Part shown: piece by piece, positions 1 to 7,124 of the stretch
How the letters are laid out: each line of letters begins with the position of its first letter
Position numbering within the stretch: position 1 is the first letter of the stretch
DNA from: an uncultured Bacteroides sp.
GTDB taxonomy: Bacteria > Bacteroidota > Bacteroidia > Bacteroidales > UBA11471
Reading direction: 5' to 3'
NCBI GenBank assembly: GCA_905210875.1
Contig: CAJLYN010000009.1
Coordinates: 1 to 23,707 of the forward strand
DNA length: 23,707 nt
Notes under the pieces: generated by a model
The model's database searches: none
Seen by the model: only the letters and a program-made list of their open reading frames with translations
Told to the model about the DNA's origin: nothing
Translations under genes and position numbers: made by a program

Positions 1-628
1 ACATGCCCGCGGCATCGCCGCCGATGGCCTTGAAATAGCGGTATTCGGCCTGCGTCTCGAACGTGGGACCCGTGCCGCCGACATAGACGCCGTACTGGAG
101 CTTGATCGACTCCTCTTCGGCGATCTTCGTGGCAGCGGCGATCAGCGACTTGTCGTAGCAGTTGTGCATGTCGGGGAAGCGCGGCCCGAGCTGGGCCATG
201 TTGGGACCGATCAGCGGATTGGGCATCAGGTTGATGTGGTCGGTGATGACCATCAGGTCGCCCACGCGGAACGACGGGTTGATGCCGCCCGAAGCGTTCG
301 ACACAAAGAGGTATTTGATGCCGATCTGCTGCATCACGCGCACCGGGAAGGTCACCTGCTGCATCGTGTAGCCCTCGTAGTAGTGGAAGCGCCCCTGCAT
401 GGCCACGACCTTGCGGCCCTCGACCGTGCCGAAGATCATACGCCCCTTGTGCCCCTCGACGGTCGAAACGGGGAAACCCGGGATATCTTTGTATTCGATG
501 GCGAATGCAGTGTCGATCTTATCGGCGAAACCGCCCAGGCCCGTGCCGAGGATGATGCCCACCTCCGGGGCGAAAGAACTCGTGGCGGCGTCGATAAAAG
601 CCGCTGTTTTTTTAATTTCCTCTAACAT
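1..628 (-). CDS. Purine nucleoside phosphorylase, family 2 (3' end cut by window edge)
   Basis: This cytosolic enzyme splits purine (deoxy)nucleosides with phosphate into free base and (deoxy)ribose-1-phosphate, for purine salvage. About 209 N-terminal residues of a family usually near 270 are visible; the C-terminus lies beyond the left edge. Seen in the translation: the glycine-rich phosphate site ILGTGLGGF near residue 26, EGHKGR, the GRFHYYEGY segment, the signature SNASGGINPSFRVGD, the LIGPN segment and the purine-site GPTFETQAEYR. These fit the trimeric PunA/PNP-type family, not the hexameric DeoD family. The start chosen is the ATG at 628, giving MLEEIKKTAAF; it overlaps the end of lpxK by 17 bp, so the two are probably translationally coupled. 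Family assignment is secure. Substrate preference (guanosine/inosine versus adenosine) cannot be told from what is visible. Confidence 0.95.
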   Translation of the reverse strand, partial: MLEEIKKTAAFIDAATSSFAPEVGIILGTGLGGFADKIDTAFAIEYKDIPGFPVSTVEGHKGRMIFGTVEGRKVVAMQGRFHYYEGYTMQQVTFPVRVMQQIGIKYLFVSNASGGINPSFRVGDLMVITDHINLMPNPLIGPNMAQLGPRFPDMHNCYDKSLIAAATKIAEEESIKLQYGVYVGGTGPTFETQAEYRYFKAIGGDAAGM

Positions 629-1655
629 CTTCTTCCAGTTTTTGCAGAAAATCCGTCGCCGAATCCTCTATGAATGAAATATTTATCGGTAAATAGTATA
701 TCCCGCGCTGTATCTCTTCGGGGATCTTCGCGCGGTTGGTCAGTTTTACGGCATCCTTTTCCGTGGTCACGATGACCGCCCCGGGAAACCTGTCCAGCAA
801 TTCGCGCAGGCGGTTCAGGTCGCGCACCTTGTAGACGTGATGGTCGTCGAGCGTCATCTCGGCCACCACCTCGTAGCTTTCCCGCAACGCCGCGAGGAAT
901 GGCTTGGGACTCCCGATGCCCGAAAGCGCGATCACCCGCTGTCCCTGCACGAGCGGTTCGCCGGGCGCGGCATCCGGGAAGAGCGGCTGCGGCATGAAAC
1001 TCTCGAAACGGGTGAAATAGACCCGCTGGTAGGCGACCTGTATGAGCACCTTGCGCAGGATACGCCGGTCGATGGGCGCCATCTTCTCGGGGCACTTCGT
1101 CACGACGAAATAGTGGGCGCGGTGCAGTTCTTCGGGCAGGTCGCGCAGGGTTCCGAGCGGCAACATCCTGTCGTGCTGCACGGGGCGCGTGGCGTCGATC
1201 ATCACGATATTCACCTTCGGCTCTACATAGCGGTGCTGGAACCCGTCGTCCATGATGATGAGGTCGACGTCGGGGTGCTCGGCACAAATGCGGCGGATCC
1301 CGTCGGCGCGCTTCTCGCACACGGCCACCACCGTATCGGGGAATTTGAGTTTGATCTGCAACGGCTCATCGCCCACATCCCGGTAACGGGAGTCGGCCTT
1401 CACTTCCAGATACCCCTTGGTACGGCGGCCGTACCCGCGCGACAGCAGGGCGACGCGATGCATCTGCGACATATAGGCGATTACCATCTCGGCCATCGGG
1501 GTTTTGCCCGTACCGCCGACGGTGATGTTGCCGATACAGATGACCGGGATGTCGAACTTCTCGCTTTTGAGGATACCCCAGTCGAAGAGACGGTGACGGA
1601 AAGTCACCCCCGCCTTATAGAGGAGAGCCGCAGGAGCAAGCAAGCATTTCAACAT
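612..1655 (-). CDS. lpxK: Tetraacyldisaccharide 4'-kinase (lipid A biosynthesis)
   Basis: LpxK phosphorylates the 4' position of the tetraacyl disaccharide-1-phosphate precursor of lipid A at the inner face of the cytoplasmic membrane. The 347-residue length is normal for the Bacteroidota family. An N-terminal hydrophobic/amphipathic segment (LLAPAALLYK, residues 5-14) fits membrane association. The Walker A loop is GNITVGGTGKTP (about residues 42-53), followed by LLSRGYGRRTKG, and the characteristic catalytic segment DDGFQHR is at residues 136-142. The 3' end overlaps the start of the downstream nucleoside phosphorylase by 17 bp, so the two form an operon although their pathways are unrelated. 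A promoter of the phylum type lies just upstream (1684-1714). Confidence 0.97.
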   Translation of the reverse strand: MLKCLLAPAALLYKAGVTFRHRLFDWGILKSEKFDIPVICIGNITVGGTGKTPMAEMVIAYMSQMHRVALLSRGYGRRTKGYLEVKADSRYRDVGDEPLQIKLKFPDTVVAVCEKRADGIRRICAEHPDVDLIIMDDGFQHRYVEPKVNIVMIDATRPVQHDRMLPLGTLRDLPEELHRAHYFVVTKCPEKMAPIDRRILRKVLIQVAYQRVYFTRFESFMPQPLFPDAAPGEPLVQGQRVIALSGIGSPKPFLAALRESYEVVAEMTLDDHHVYKVRDLNRLRELLDRFPGAVIVTTEKDAVKLTNRAKIPEEIQRGIYYLPINISFIEDSATDFLQKLEEDVRGN

Positions 1656-1683
1656 TTCGGGTCGGTTTATCCATACAATTTTT

Positions 1684-1714
1684 CAAAGGTAGCAATAAAT
1701 CTCCGGAACACAAA
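1684..1714 (-). promoter_or_regulatory. Bacteroidota-type promoter for lpxK-pnp
   Basis: Read on the minus strand, the -33 element TTTG (1714-1711) is followed by exactly 19 bases and the -7 element TACCTTTG (1691-1684). This fits the TTTG-N19-TAnnTTTG promoter known for the phylum. Transcription would begin about 20-25 bases before the lpxK ATG at 1655. It faces away from the promoter of the M23 gene, so 1656-1801 is a divergent control region. Confidence 0.7.
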
Positions 1715-1760
1715 ACAAAAAAAGCAAATCCCGGGCCTGAATGACAAAGGAATAATAAAA

Positions 1761-1792
1761 TTGGGGATTCCTGCGTTTTTTTCATATCTTTG
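1761..1792 (+). promoter_or_regulatory. Bacteroidota-type promoter for the M23-yhbP-ispD operon
   Basis: The -7 element TATCTTTG is at 1785-1792, and a TTGG element at 1761-1764 lies 20 bases upstream as the -33 box. The ATG of the M23 gene is at 1802, only about 10 bases after the -7 box, so the predicted mRNA has almost no 5' leader. There is no purine-rich ribosome binding site in that space. Confidence 0.6.
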
Positions 1793-1801
1793 CTTGCGTC
1801 T

Positions 1802-3097
1802 ATGAGAAGTTTTAAATTACCGATATGCGCCCTGCTGCTCGTAGCCGCAGGGGCGTGCGACAGAACTACGCAACAGGCCGCGGCCGAAAAGGAAGAAGCC
1901 GCGCCGCAGAATATCGTTTACGGCATCAACGCCGACAACTACCGCACCGAAACGGGCGAGGTGGGCAGCGGCGAAACGCTGGGGAAAATCCTGAACGGGT
2001 ACGGCGTTTCGGCCCTTACGGTCGACAGGCTCGACAAAGCCTCGAAAGAGATTTTCCCGCTGCGCAACATCCGCGCCGGGCATAAATACACCGTCTTCAT
2101 CCACGAAGATTCGCTCTATGCCCCCCACCTGGACTACCTGGTCTACGAACGCAACATGTCTCAATACGTGGTGTTCGGGTTCCATGAGGATTCGGTCAGC
2201 GTCCAGACGGGAGAAAAGGAATTCACGGTACGTCGCACCAAGAAGAGCGCCACGATCAATTCGTCGCTGTGGGGTGCGATCATGGAGGAGCACCTGCCCT
2301 ATGCGCTGGCCGCGGAAATGGAGGACATTTACCAGTGGACGGTCGATTTCTTCGGCATCCAGAAGGGCGACAATTTCACGGTGATCTATGACGAGCGCTT
2401 CATCGACGACAGCATCTCGGCCGGCATCGGCCGCATTTGGGGCGCCAAATTCTGCCAGGGCGGCAAGGAGTACTACGCCATCCCCTTCCGGCAGGGTGGC
2501 AAAATCCAGTATTGGGAATACGACGGCGGAAGCCTGCGCAAGCAGATGCTCAAGGCGCCGCTGAAATACACACGCATCAGTTCGAAGTTCACCTATGCGC
2601 GCAAGCATCCGATCTACAAGGTATACCGGCCGCATACGGGCGTCGATTACGCGGCGCCGAAAGGCACGCCCGTACATGCCGTAGCCGACGGTGTGGTGAC
2701 CTTCAAGGGCTGGGGCGGCGGCGGTGGCAACACGCTCAAAATCAAACATGCCGGCAACCTGATGACGGGTTACCTGCACCTGAGCGGCTATGCCAAGGGC
2801 ATCTCGAAGGGCTCGCGCGTTTCGCAGGGGCAGCTGATCGGCTACGTCGGTTCGACGGGCGCCTCGACCGGCCCCCACCTCGACTACCGCATCTGGAAAA
2901 ACGGCACGCCGATCAATCCGCTGAAAATCCCCCAGGAACCGGCCGAACCGATCTCGAAGCAGAACCGCGCGACGTTCGAATTCGTGCGCGACCGTATCGT
3001 GGCCGAACTGAACGGCGAAGTGAAGGACGGGGAGCGCATCACGCAGCTCGATTCGCTCGTCATCCCGCAGCCGGCAGCACCGGTGGCGGCGAAATAA
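1802..3097 (+). CDS. M23 family peptidoglycan endopeptidase, putative lipoprotein (MepM-like)
   Basis: A probable cell-wall hydrolase of 431 residues that would cut peptide cross-links of peptidoglycan in the periplasm. The N-terminus is a signal sequence ending AAGAC (Cys19), a weak lipobox, so lipid anchoring is likely but not certain. Next is a LysM-like/OapA-type segment (about residues 35-95, beginning GSGETLGKILNGYGVS), as in MepM/YebA-type enzymes, then a linker domain and a LytM/M23 domain at about 270-385. Metal and catalytic residues seen: His278 and Asp282 in HTGVD, His326 in YLHLS, His359 in GPHLDYR. The usual HxH motif is HxD here (Asp361), a variant worth noting. The ATG at 1802 is preferred to an in-frame TTG at 1790 because that TTG lies inside the promoter box. 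First gene of the operon; the next gene starts 8 bp later. Confidence 0.9.
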   Translation: MRSFKLPICALLLVAAGACDRTTQQAAAEKEEAAPQNIVYGINADNYRTETGEVGSGETLGKILNGYGVSALTVDRLDKASKEIFPLRNIRAGHKYTVFIHEDSLYAPHLDYLVYERNMSQYVVFGFHEDSVSVQTGEKEFTVRRTKKSATINSSLWGAIMEEHLPYALAAEMEDIYQWTVDFFGIQKGDNFTVIYDERFIDDSISAGIGRIWGAKFCQGGKEYYAIPFRQGGKIQYWEYDGGSLRKQMLKAPLKYTRISSKFTYARKHPIYKVYRPHTGVDYAAPKGTPVHAVADGVVTFKGWGGGGGNTLKIKHAGNLMTGYLHLSGYAKGISKGSRVSQGQLIGYVGSTGASTGPHLDYRIWKNGTPINPLKIPQEPAEPISKQNRATFEFVRDRIVAELNGEVKDGERITQLDSLVIPQPAAPVAAK

Positions 3098-3105
3098 CGG
3101 GGAAA

Positions 3106-3762
3106 ATGACCGCAACGACAGACAAGGGACATCTGCCGGCCGACATGCCGGAAGGCCGGGATCAGGAACCGTTCGATAAAAGGCCTGGCGGCAGGACGAG
3201 GACGGAAGCCATCCGGGAAACGGGCAAAGCACCCGGGAATGCCGGGGAACAGACAGGAACGCCCCGGAAAAAGTCCGGTATACCGGAAAAAACCGGAAAT
3301 CCGGAGGATACAGCGGAAAGCACCGGGGCGCAGGAAGCCGGGCATAAAGCCGGCGTCGATACGCGGATCGTACGGTTTCTGAAGAAACACCATGTGCTGA
3401 CGCTGGCGACGAGCAGCGAGGGAGCGCCCTATTGCAGCAACGCATTTTACTGCTACGATGCGGAACGCAATTTGCTGATCTTCACGTCGGACATGGCGAC
3501 ACGCCACGCGCAGCAGATGGCTCGCAACCCGTGTGTCGCGGCCTCGGTAGTCCTCGAAACGAAGGTCGTGGGACGCGTCGAGGGGCTGCAACTGTGCGGA
3601 AAGGCCGCGAGGGCCGACGAGGCGGCGAGGCGGGCATACCTCAAACGGTTTCCCTATGCAGCACTGGCAGAACTGACCCTGTGGGCGATCGCGCCCGACT
3701 TTATGAAATTCACCGACAACACGCTCGGATTCGGAAAAAAACTGATATGGAACAACAGATAG
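3106..3762 (+). CDS. YhbP/UPF0306-like protein (pyridoxamine-phosphate-oxidase fold) with a long low-complexity N-terminus
   Basis: The C-terminal part (about residues 84-218) matches the small YhbP/UPF0306 family of split-barrel, flavin-reductase-like proteins: VLTLATSSEGAPYCSNAFYCYD near the start, TSDMATRHAQQM in the middle and the diagnostic ending FMKFTDNTLGFGKKLIW. Family members have no settled function; a flavin- or heme-related role is only inferred from the fold. The family is usually about 135-150 residues, whereas this one is 218. The extra ~80 N-terminal residues are rich in Gly, Glu, Pro, Thr, Arg and Lys with no recognisable domain, encoded by DNA packed with CCGG tetramers. 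No ATG, GTG or TTG occurs in frame close to the domain; the only later candidate is the ATG at 3145, so the extension seems to be translated. It follows the M23 gene by 8 bp and overlaps ispD by 16 bp. Confidence 0.85.
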   Translation: MTATTDKGHLPADMPEGRDQEPFDKRPGGRTRTEAIRETGKAPGNAGEQTGTPRKKSGIPEKTGNPEDTAESTGAQEAGHKAGVDTRIVRFLKKHHVLTLATSSEGAPYCSNAFYCYDAERNLLIFTSDMATRHAQQMARNPCVAASVVLETKVVGRVEGLQLCGKAARADEAARRAYLKRFPYAALAELTLWAIAPDFMKFTDNTLGFGKKLIWNNR

Positions 3763-4457
3763 GAGTCATCATCGTAGCAGGCGGGGGCGGAACCCGCATG
3801 GGAGGTTCGCGTCCCAAGCAATTCATGATGCTGGGCGGCCTGCCCGTCCTGGCCCATACGATCAACAATTTCGCCGGGGCGCTGCCCGGGGCAGAGATCG
3901 TCGTGGTGCTGCCCGCGGAGCACGCCGATTTCTGGAAGGACTTCGCAGCACGCTTCGACATCGCGGCACACACGGTTACGACGGGAGGCGACGAACGGTT
4001 CCATTCGGTGAAAAACGGGCTGAAAGCCCTGAAGCGCGATCCGGAATTGATCGCCGTACAGGACGGCGTACGACCGCTGGCCTCACACGGCATGATCCGC
4101 CGTGCGGTGGCCGCAGCCGCCGAATACGGCACTGCGATCCCGGTCGTCGAAGCCGTGGATTCGTACCGCGAAACGGACGGCACGGCTTCACGCATCGCCG
4201 ACCGCCGCCGCCTGCGCATCGTACAGACCCCGCAGGTATTCCGCGCCGACATACTGCGCCGCGCCTACGAGGCGGAGTACCGCCCCGAATTTACGGACGA
4301 CGCATCGGTCGTGGAACAGGCCGGCGAGGCCGTATTCCTGTGCGAAGGCGAGCGTACGAACCTGAAGATCACGACCCCCGAAGATATGGTCATCGCCGAA
4401 GCTCTGCTGGCCGGGCGCGAAAAGACGGAGGAAAGCGCGGATGGAGAAAACCTATAA
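3747..4457 (+). CDS. ispD: 2-C-methyl-D-erythritol 4-phosphate cytidylyltransferase
   Basis: IspD joins CTP and methylerythritol 4-phosphate to form CDP-methylerythritol, the third step of the MEP isoprenoid pathway, in the cytosol. The 236-residue product has the nucleotide-binding start GVIIVAGGGGTRMG followed by the PKQF motif, then VQDGVRPL (the family's DGARP region) and a C-terminal NLKITTPEDMVIAEALL typical of IspD. The start is the ATG at 3747, which overlaps the preceding gene by 16 bp; the 3' end overlaps the next gene by 17 bp, so translation is probably coupled. Another MEP gene, dxr, occurs at 11755-12909, but beyond the composition break. Confidence 0.96.
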   Translation: MEQQIGVIIVAGGGGTRMGGSRPKQFMMLGGLPVLAHTINNFAGALPGAEIVVVLPAEHADFWKDFAARFDIAAHTVTTGGDERFHSVKNGLKALKRDPELIAVQDGVRPLASHGMIRRAVAAAAEYGTAIPVVEAVDSYRETDGTASRIADRRRLRIVQTPQVFRADILRRAYEAEYRPEFTDDASVVEQAGEAVFLCEGERTNLKITTPEDMVIAEALLAGREKTEESADGENL

Positions 4458-4980
4458 ATACCGTTTCAGCCGCCGGGCGATCTACTGGACGCTGGTCTAT
4501 CTGGTGGTCTTCGTACTGCTGGGCTGGTTGTTGTACCACCTCTACGAAGGGGGCTACCTCTCGGCCTGGTTCACCTCGTTCATCGTGGCGCTCATCGCCC
4601 TGATGTCGCTGTCGATCCCCCGCAGGATCGTGGTCACCGACGAAAAGGTCGAGGTGCGCTGCCTGCTGGACATCACCGAAATCCGCCGCGACGAGATCGC
4701 CTCGGTTCGCCGGGTCGACCCTCGGCGGATGAAATGGTTCTTTCCGGTATTCGGGGGCTGCGGGTTCTTCGGTTATTACGGACATTTCCTCGACCTCAGG
4801 CGGTTCGAACGCGTAAAACTCTACGCCTCGGAGTGGAAAAATTTCGTGGAGATCACCGACATCTACGAAGACCGCCTGTACGTCTCGTGTTCGGATGCCG
4901 ACCGCCTCGTGGAGGAGCTTATGCCCCCCGGAGGCAACCGCCCGGCGGAAGACGACGAAGAGGAAGAGCAGGCGCAATAG
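4441..4980 (+). CDS. Small membrane protein with PH-like domain, acidic tail
   Basis: A 179-residue membrane protein of unknown function. Two hydrophobic segments (about residues 13-33 and 42-58) form a hairpin, followed by a soluble part containing the pattern of bacterial PH-like domains: IPRRIVVTDEKVEVRCLL, then DEIASVRRVDP, an aromatic/glycine-rich stretch (FFPVFGGCGFFGYYGHF), and strands ending VEITDIYEDRLYVSCSDADRLVEEL. The C-terminus is a strongly acidic tail (EDDEEEEQAQ). Position: last gene of the M23-yhbP-ispD operon, overlapping ispD by 17 bp. The domain call rests on pattern recognition, and no ligand or partner can be named. Confidence 0.75.
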   Translation: MEKTYKYRFSRRAIYWTLVYLVVFVLLGWLLYHLYEGGYLSAWFTSFIVALIALMSLSIPRRIVVTDEKVEVRCLLDITEIRRDEIASVRRVDPRRMKWFFPVFGGCGFFGYYGHFLDLRRFERVKLYASEWKNFVEITDIYEDRLYVSCSDADRLVEELMPPGGNRPAEDDEEEEQAQ

Positions 4981-5022
4981 TATCGGGATCCGGCCAAAAA
5001 GTCGACAGAAGACGCCCGGGGA

Positions 5023-5054
5023 TTGCGTATTTCCGGAAAATGATCTTATATTTG
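5023..5054 (+). promoter_or_regulatory. Bacteroidota-type promoter for rubredoxin
   Basis: The -7 element TATATTTG at 5047-5054 is a full match to TAnnTTTG. A weak TTG at 5023-5025, 21 bases upstream, is the only candidate -33 element. The leader to the rubredoxin ATG is about 60 bases. Confidence 0.55.
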
Positions 5055-5119
5055 CAACCGAGGCCGGAACGGCCCGTAAAAACGAAAAATAACAAACAAC
5101 GCATTAAAAACCAGAAGAA

Positions 5120-5284
5120 ATGAAAAAGTACCGTTGCACCGTTTGTGAGTGGGTATACGACCCCGCAGTGGGCGATCCCGACGGAGGCATCGCCCCCGGA
5201 ACGCAGTTCGAAGAGATTCCCGAAGACTGGGTTTGCCCCGTCTGCGGCGTCGGCAAAGACATGTTCGAAGAGGTTGCGGAATAA
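5120..5284 (+). CDS. Rubredoxin
   Basis: A 54-residue iron protein carrying one Fe bound by four cysteines, acting as a one-electron carrier in the cytosol, in anaerobes often to peroxide- or superoxide-reducing enzymes. All four ligands are present: Cys6 and Cys9 in [10 protein letters not shown], and Cys39 and Cys42 in [10 protein letters not shown]. The conserved aromatic residues (Tyr4, Tyr13, Phe30, Trp37) and the [19 protein letters not shown] loop are all as in classical rubredoxins. It is monocistronic, with a promoter upstream and a strong intrinsic terminator 25 bp after the stop. Its electron donor and acceptor are not visible nearby. Confidence 0.98.
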   Translation: MKKYRCTVCEWVYDPAVGDPDGGIAPGTQFEEIPEDWVCPVCGVGKDMFEEVAE

Positions 5285-5308
5285 CCCCGGCACTGCGAAC
5301 GGAATCAG

Positions 5309-5333
5309 GCGCACCCCATTCGGGTGCGCTTTT
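5309..5333 (+). terminator. Intrinsic terminator after rubredoxin
   Basis: A perfect 8-bp stem, GCGCACCC (5309-5316) with GGGTGCGC (5322-5329), encloses a 5-base loop and is followed by TTTT. It lies 25 bp after the rubredoxin stop codon. Confidence 0.9.
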
Positions 5334-5395
5334 CGTTTGGAACCACATGAACCCGGATGAATTCCGCCCCTCCGAAAGACGGCATGCACGCACAG

Positions 5396-5423
5396 TTGCG
5401 ACCCGATATTTTTCGTATATTTG
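5396..5423 (+). promoter_or_regulatory. Bacteroidota-type promoter for the GH43 gene
   Basis: The -7 element TATATTTG at 5416-5423 is a full match to TAnnTTTG. TTG at 5396-5398 lies 17 bases upstream, slightly closer than the usual spacing. It is about 33 bases before the GH43 start. Confidence 0.5.
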
Positions 5424-5455
5424 TCGGCAGAACTGCCCCTCACACCTAAAATTTC

Positions 5456-6994
5456 ATGCAGATGAAACATCTATTGCTTTTAGCCTCGCTCCTGACCTGC
5501 ATGGGCGCCGGCGCCCAGCAGGCGACCTTCCGCAACCCGGTCATTGCGGGCGACATGGCCGACCCGACGGTCATCCGGGTAGACAACACCTATTATGCGA
5601 CGGGCACCTCGTCGGAATGGGCCCCCTACTACCCGCTGTTCCGCTCCAAAGACCTGGTCAACTGGCGGCAGATCGGACACCTGTTCGAGCAGCAGCCCGC
5701 ATGGACGAGATCCTCGTTCTGGGCCCCGGAACTTTTCCACCGCAACGGCAAAACATACGCTTATTATACGGCACGCCGGAAAACCGACGGGACGTCGTAT
5801 ATCGGCGTCGCCACGGCCGACAAACCCGAAGGCCCCTATACCGACCACGGCCCAATCGTCGAGTACGGCACCGAGGCGATCGACGCATTCGTGCTGGAAG
5901 ACGCCGGCGAGCTGTATATCTCGTGGAAAGCCTACGGACTCGACCCAAGACCGATCGAACTCCTGGCCTGCAAAATCTCGGACGACGGGCTGCGCATGGC
6001 GGGGGAACCCTTCACGCTGCTGCGCGACGACAAACGGCAGGGCATGGAAGGGCAGCACTGGCTGAAAATCGGCGATTACTATTACATCGTCTACTCCATA
6101 AACGGCTGCTGCGGCCCTGGGAGCGACTACGCCGTGGCGGTCGCCCGCTCGAAAAACCTGCGGGGCCCCTACGAGCGTTACGCCGGGAACCCGATCCTGC
6201 ACGGCGGCGGCGATGTCCAGTCCATCGGGCACGGCACCATCACGACGACGCCCGACGGGAGGATGTTCTACCTCTGCCACGCCTATCTGGCCGGTGAGAA
6301 TTTCTTTCTGGGACGCCAGCCGATGTTGCAGCAGATCGTCCTGGGCGATGACCTGTGGCTTCATTTCCGGGGCGGGGAAACAGCATCCCTGACGCAGCCG
6401 ATGCCTTTTGCCGGCATGGCACAGCAGCCCGTATTCGATTTCGCAGATGACTTCACGGCCGACCGGCTCCGACCCGAATGGACGTGGAACTATCCTTACG
6501 CGACGCCCGAGATCGAGCTTGCCGACGGGCGCCTCTACCTGGGCGGCCGGCCCAAAGAGGGCGTAAAAACCGGCACGGCGCTCTGCCTGAGGGCCGTAAG
6601 TCCCGACTATACGCTCGAAACGGCACTCTCCGACCGCAACGCAGGATGGAGCGGGCTCACCGTTTACGGGGATGCAGCGAACCTCCTCGTATGGGGATTG
6701 CAGGGCGACGAGGTATTGTTGAAGCTCTACAAGGACGGCAGGGAAACGCTGCTAGGCAGCTCCGGGCAGATCGGGTCGCATCTGCCGGTCTACCTGCGCA
6801 TCGAAGTACGGGGGAATGCCCCCGCGGCATTCGGGTACAGCACCGACGGACACGCCTGGAAACAAGTGGAGAACCTGCCCGTAGGTGCCGAAGACCTGCT
6901 ACAATGGGATCGCGTAGCACGCCCGGGATTGTATTACCAGGGGCCGGAAGGCCAGGCGGCCGAATTCGAATACATGCGGATGACCAACCGCTGA
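5456..6994 (+). CDS. Secreted glycoside hydrolase family 43 protein (xylosidase/arabinosidase type)
   Basis: A 512-residue exported enzyme, probably acting on xylan or arabinan side chains in the periplasm or outside the cell. A signal peptide covers about residues 1-20 (KHLLLLASLLTCMGAGAQ), with likely signal peptidase I cleavage after GAGA. The five-bladed propeller domain runs from about residue 25 to 310: catalytic base Asp36 in ADPTV, the pKa-setting Asp143 in AIDAFVLED, and general acid Glu198 in GMEGQHW, so all three acidic residues are present. A C-terminal beta-sandwich (about 325-510) follows, as in GH43 enzymes with a C2-type domain. ATG at 5456 or 5462 are both possible; the second would give MKHLLLL. 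No SusC/SusD pair or regulator is adjacent, so it is not in a visible polysaccharide utilisation locus, and the substrate is unproven. Confidence 0.9.
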   Translation: MQMKHLLLLASLLTCMGAGAQQATFRNPVIAGDMADPTVIRVDNTYYATGTSSEWAPYYPLFRSKDLVNWRQIGHLFEQQPAWTRSSFWAPELFHRNGKTYAYYTARRKTDGTSYIGVATADKPEGPYTDHGPIVEYGTEAIDAFVLEDAGELYISWKAYGLDPRPIELLACKISDDGLRMAGEPFTLLRDDKRQGMEGQHWLKIGDYYYIVYSINGCCGPGSDYAVAVARSKNLRGPYERYAGNPILHGGGDVQSIGHGTITTTPDGRMFYLCHAYLAGENFFLGRQPMLQQIVLGDDLWLHFRGGETASLTQPMPFAGMAQQPVFDFADDFTADRLRPEWTWNYPYATPEIELADGRLYLGGRPKEGVKTGTALCLRAVSPDYTLETALSDRNAGWSGLTVYGDAANLLVWGLQGDEVLLKLYKDGRETLLGSSGQIGSHLPVYLRIEVRGNAPAAFGYSTDGHAWKQVENLPVGAEDLLQWDRVARPGLYYQGPEGQAAEFEYMRMTNR

Positions 6995-7069
6995 GAGAAA
7001 TTGCAGCCCCCTTCCGCAAGGCAAGCCCTCTGCGGAAGCACGGCAGAATCCCGGCTGGAACTTTCCGAT

Positions 7070-7110
7070 AAAAAGAGCCGCCCCGAATTGTTCGGGGCGG
7101 CTTTCTCTTC
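7070..7110. terminator. Bidirectional intrinsic terminator between GH43 and dipeptidyl-peptidase III
   Basis: A perfect 12-bp stem, AGCCGCCCCGAA (7076-7087) with TTCGGGGCGGCT (7091-7102), closes a 3-base loop. T-rich DNA follows on the plus side (TTCTCTTCC), and an A-rich run on the other side (ATAAAAAG, 7069-7076) gives a U-tract on the minus strand. It serves the two convergent genes. Confidence 0.88.
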
Positions 7111-7124
7111 CGGGACTGCGCCCG

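Noticed and set aside
1817..3445. A 542-codon minus-strand open frame opposite the M23 gene
   Set aside because: Antisense shadow; low-complexity Arg/Val-rich translation with no recognisable fold, while the plus strand has a clear lipoprotein peptidase.
5281..5455. Possible small gene or riboswitch between rubredoxin and GH43
   Set aside because: The space is explained by the rubredoxin terminator and the GH43 promoter; no further structure was recognised.
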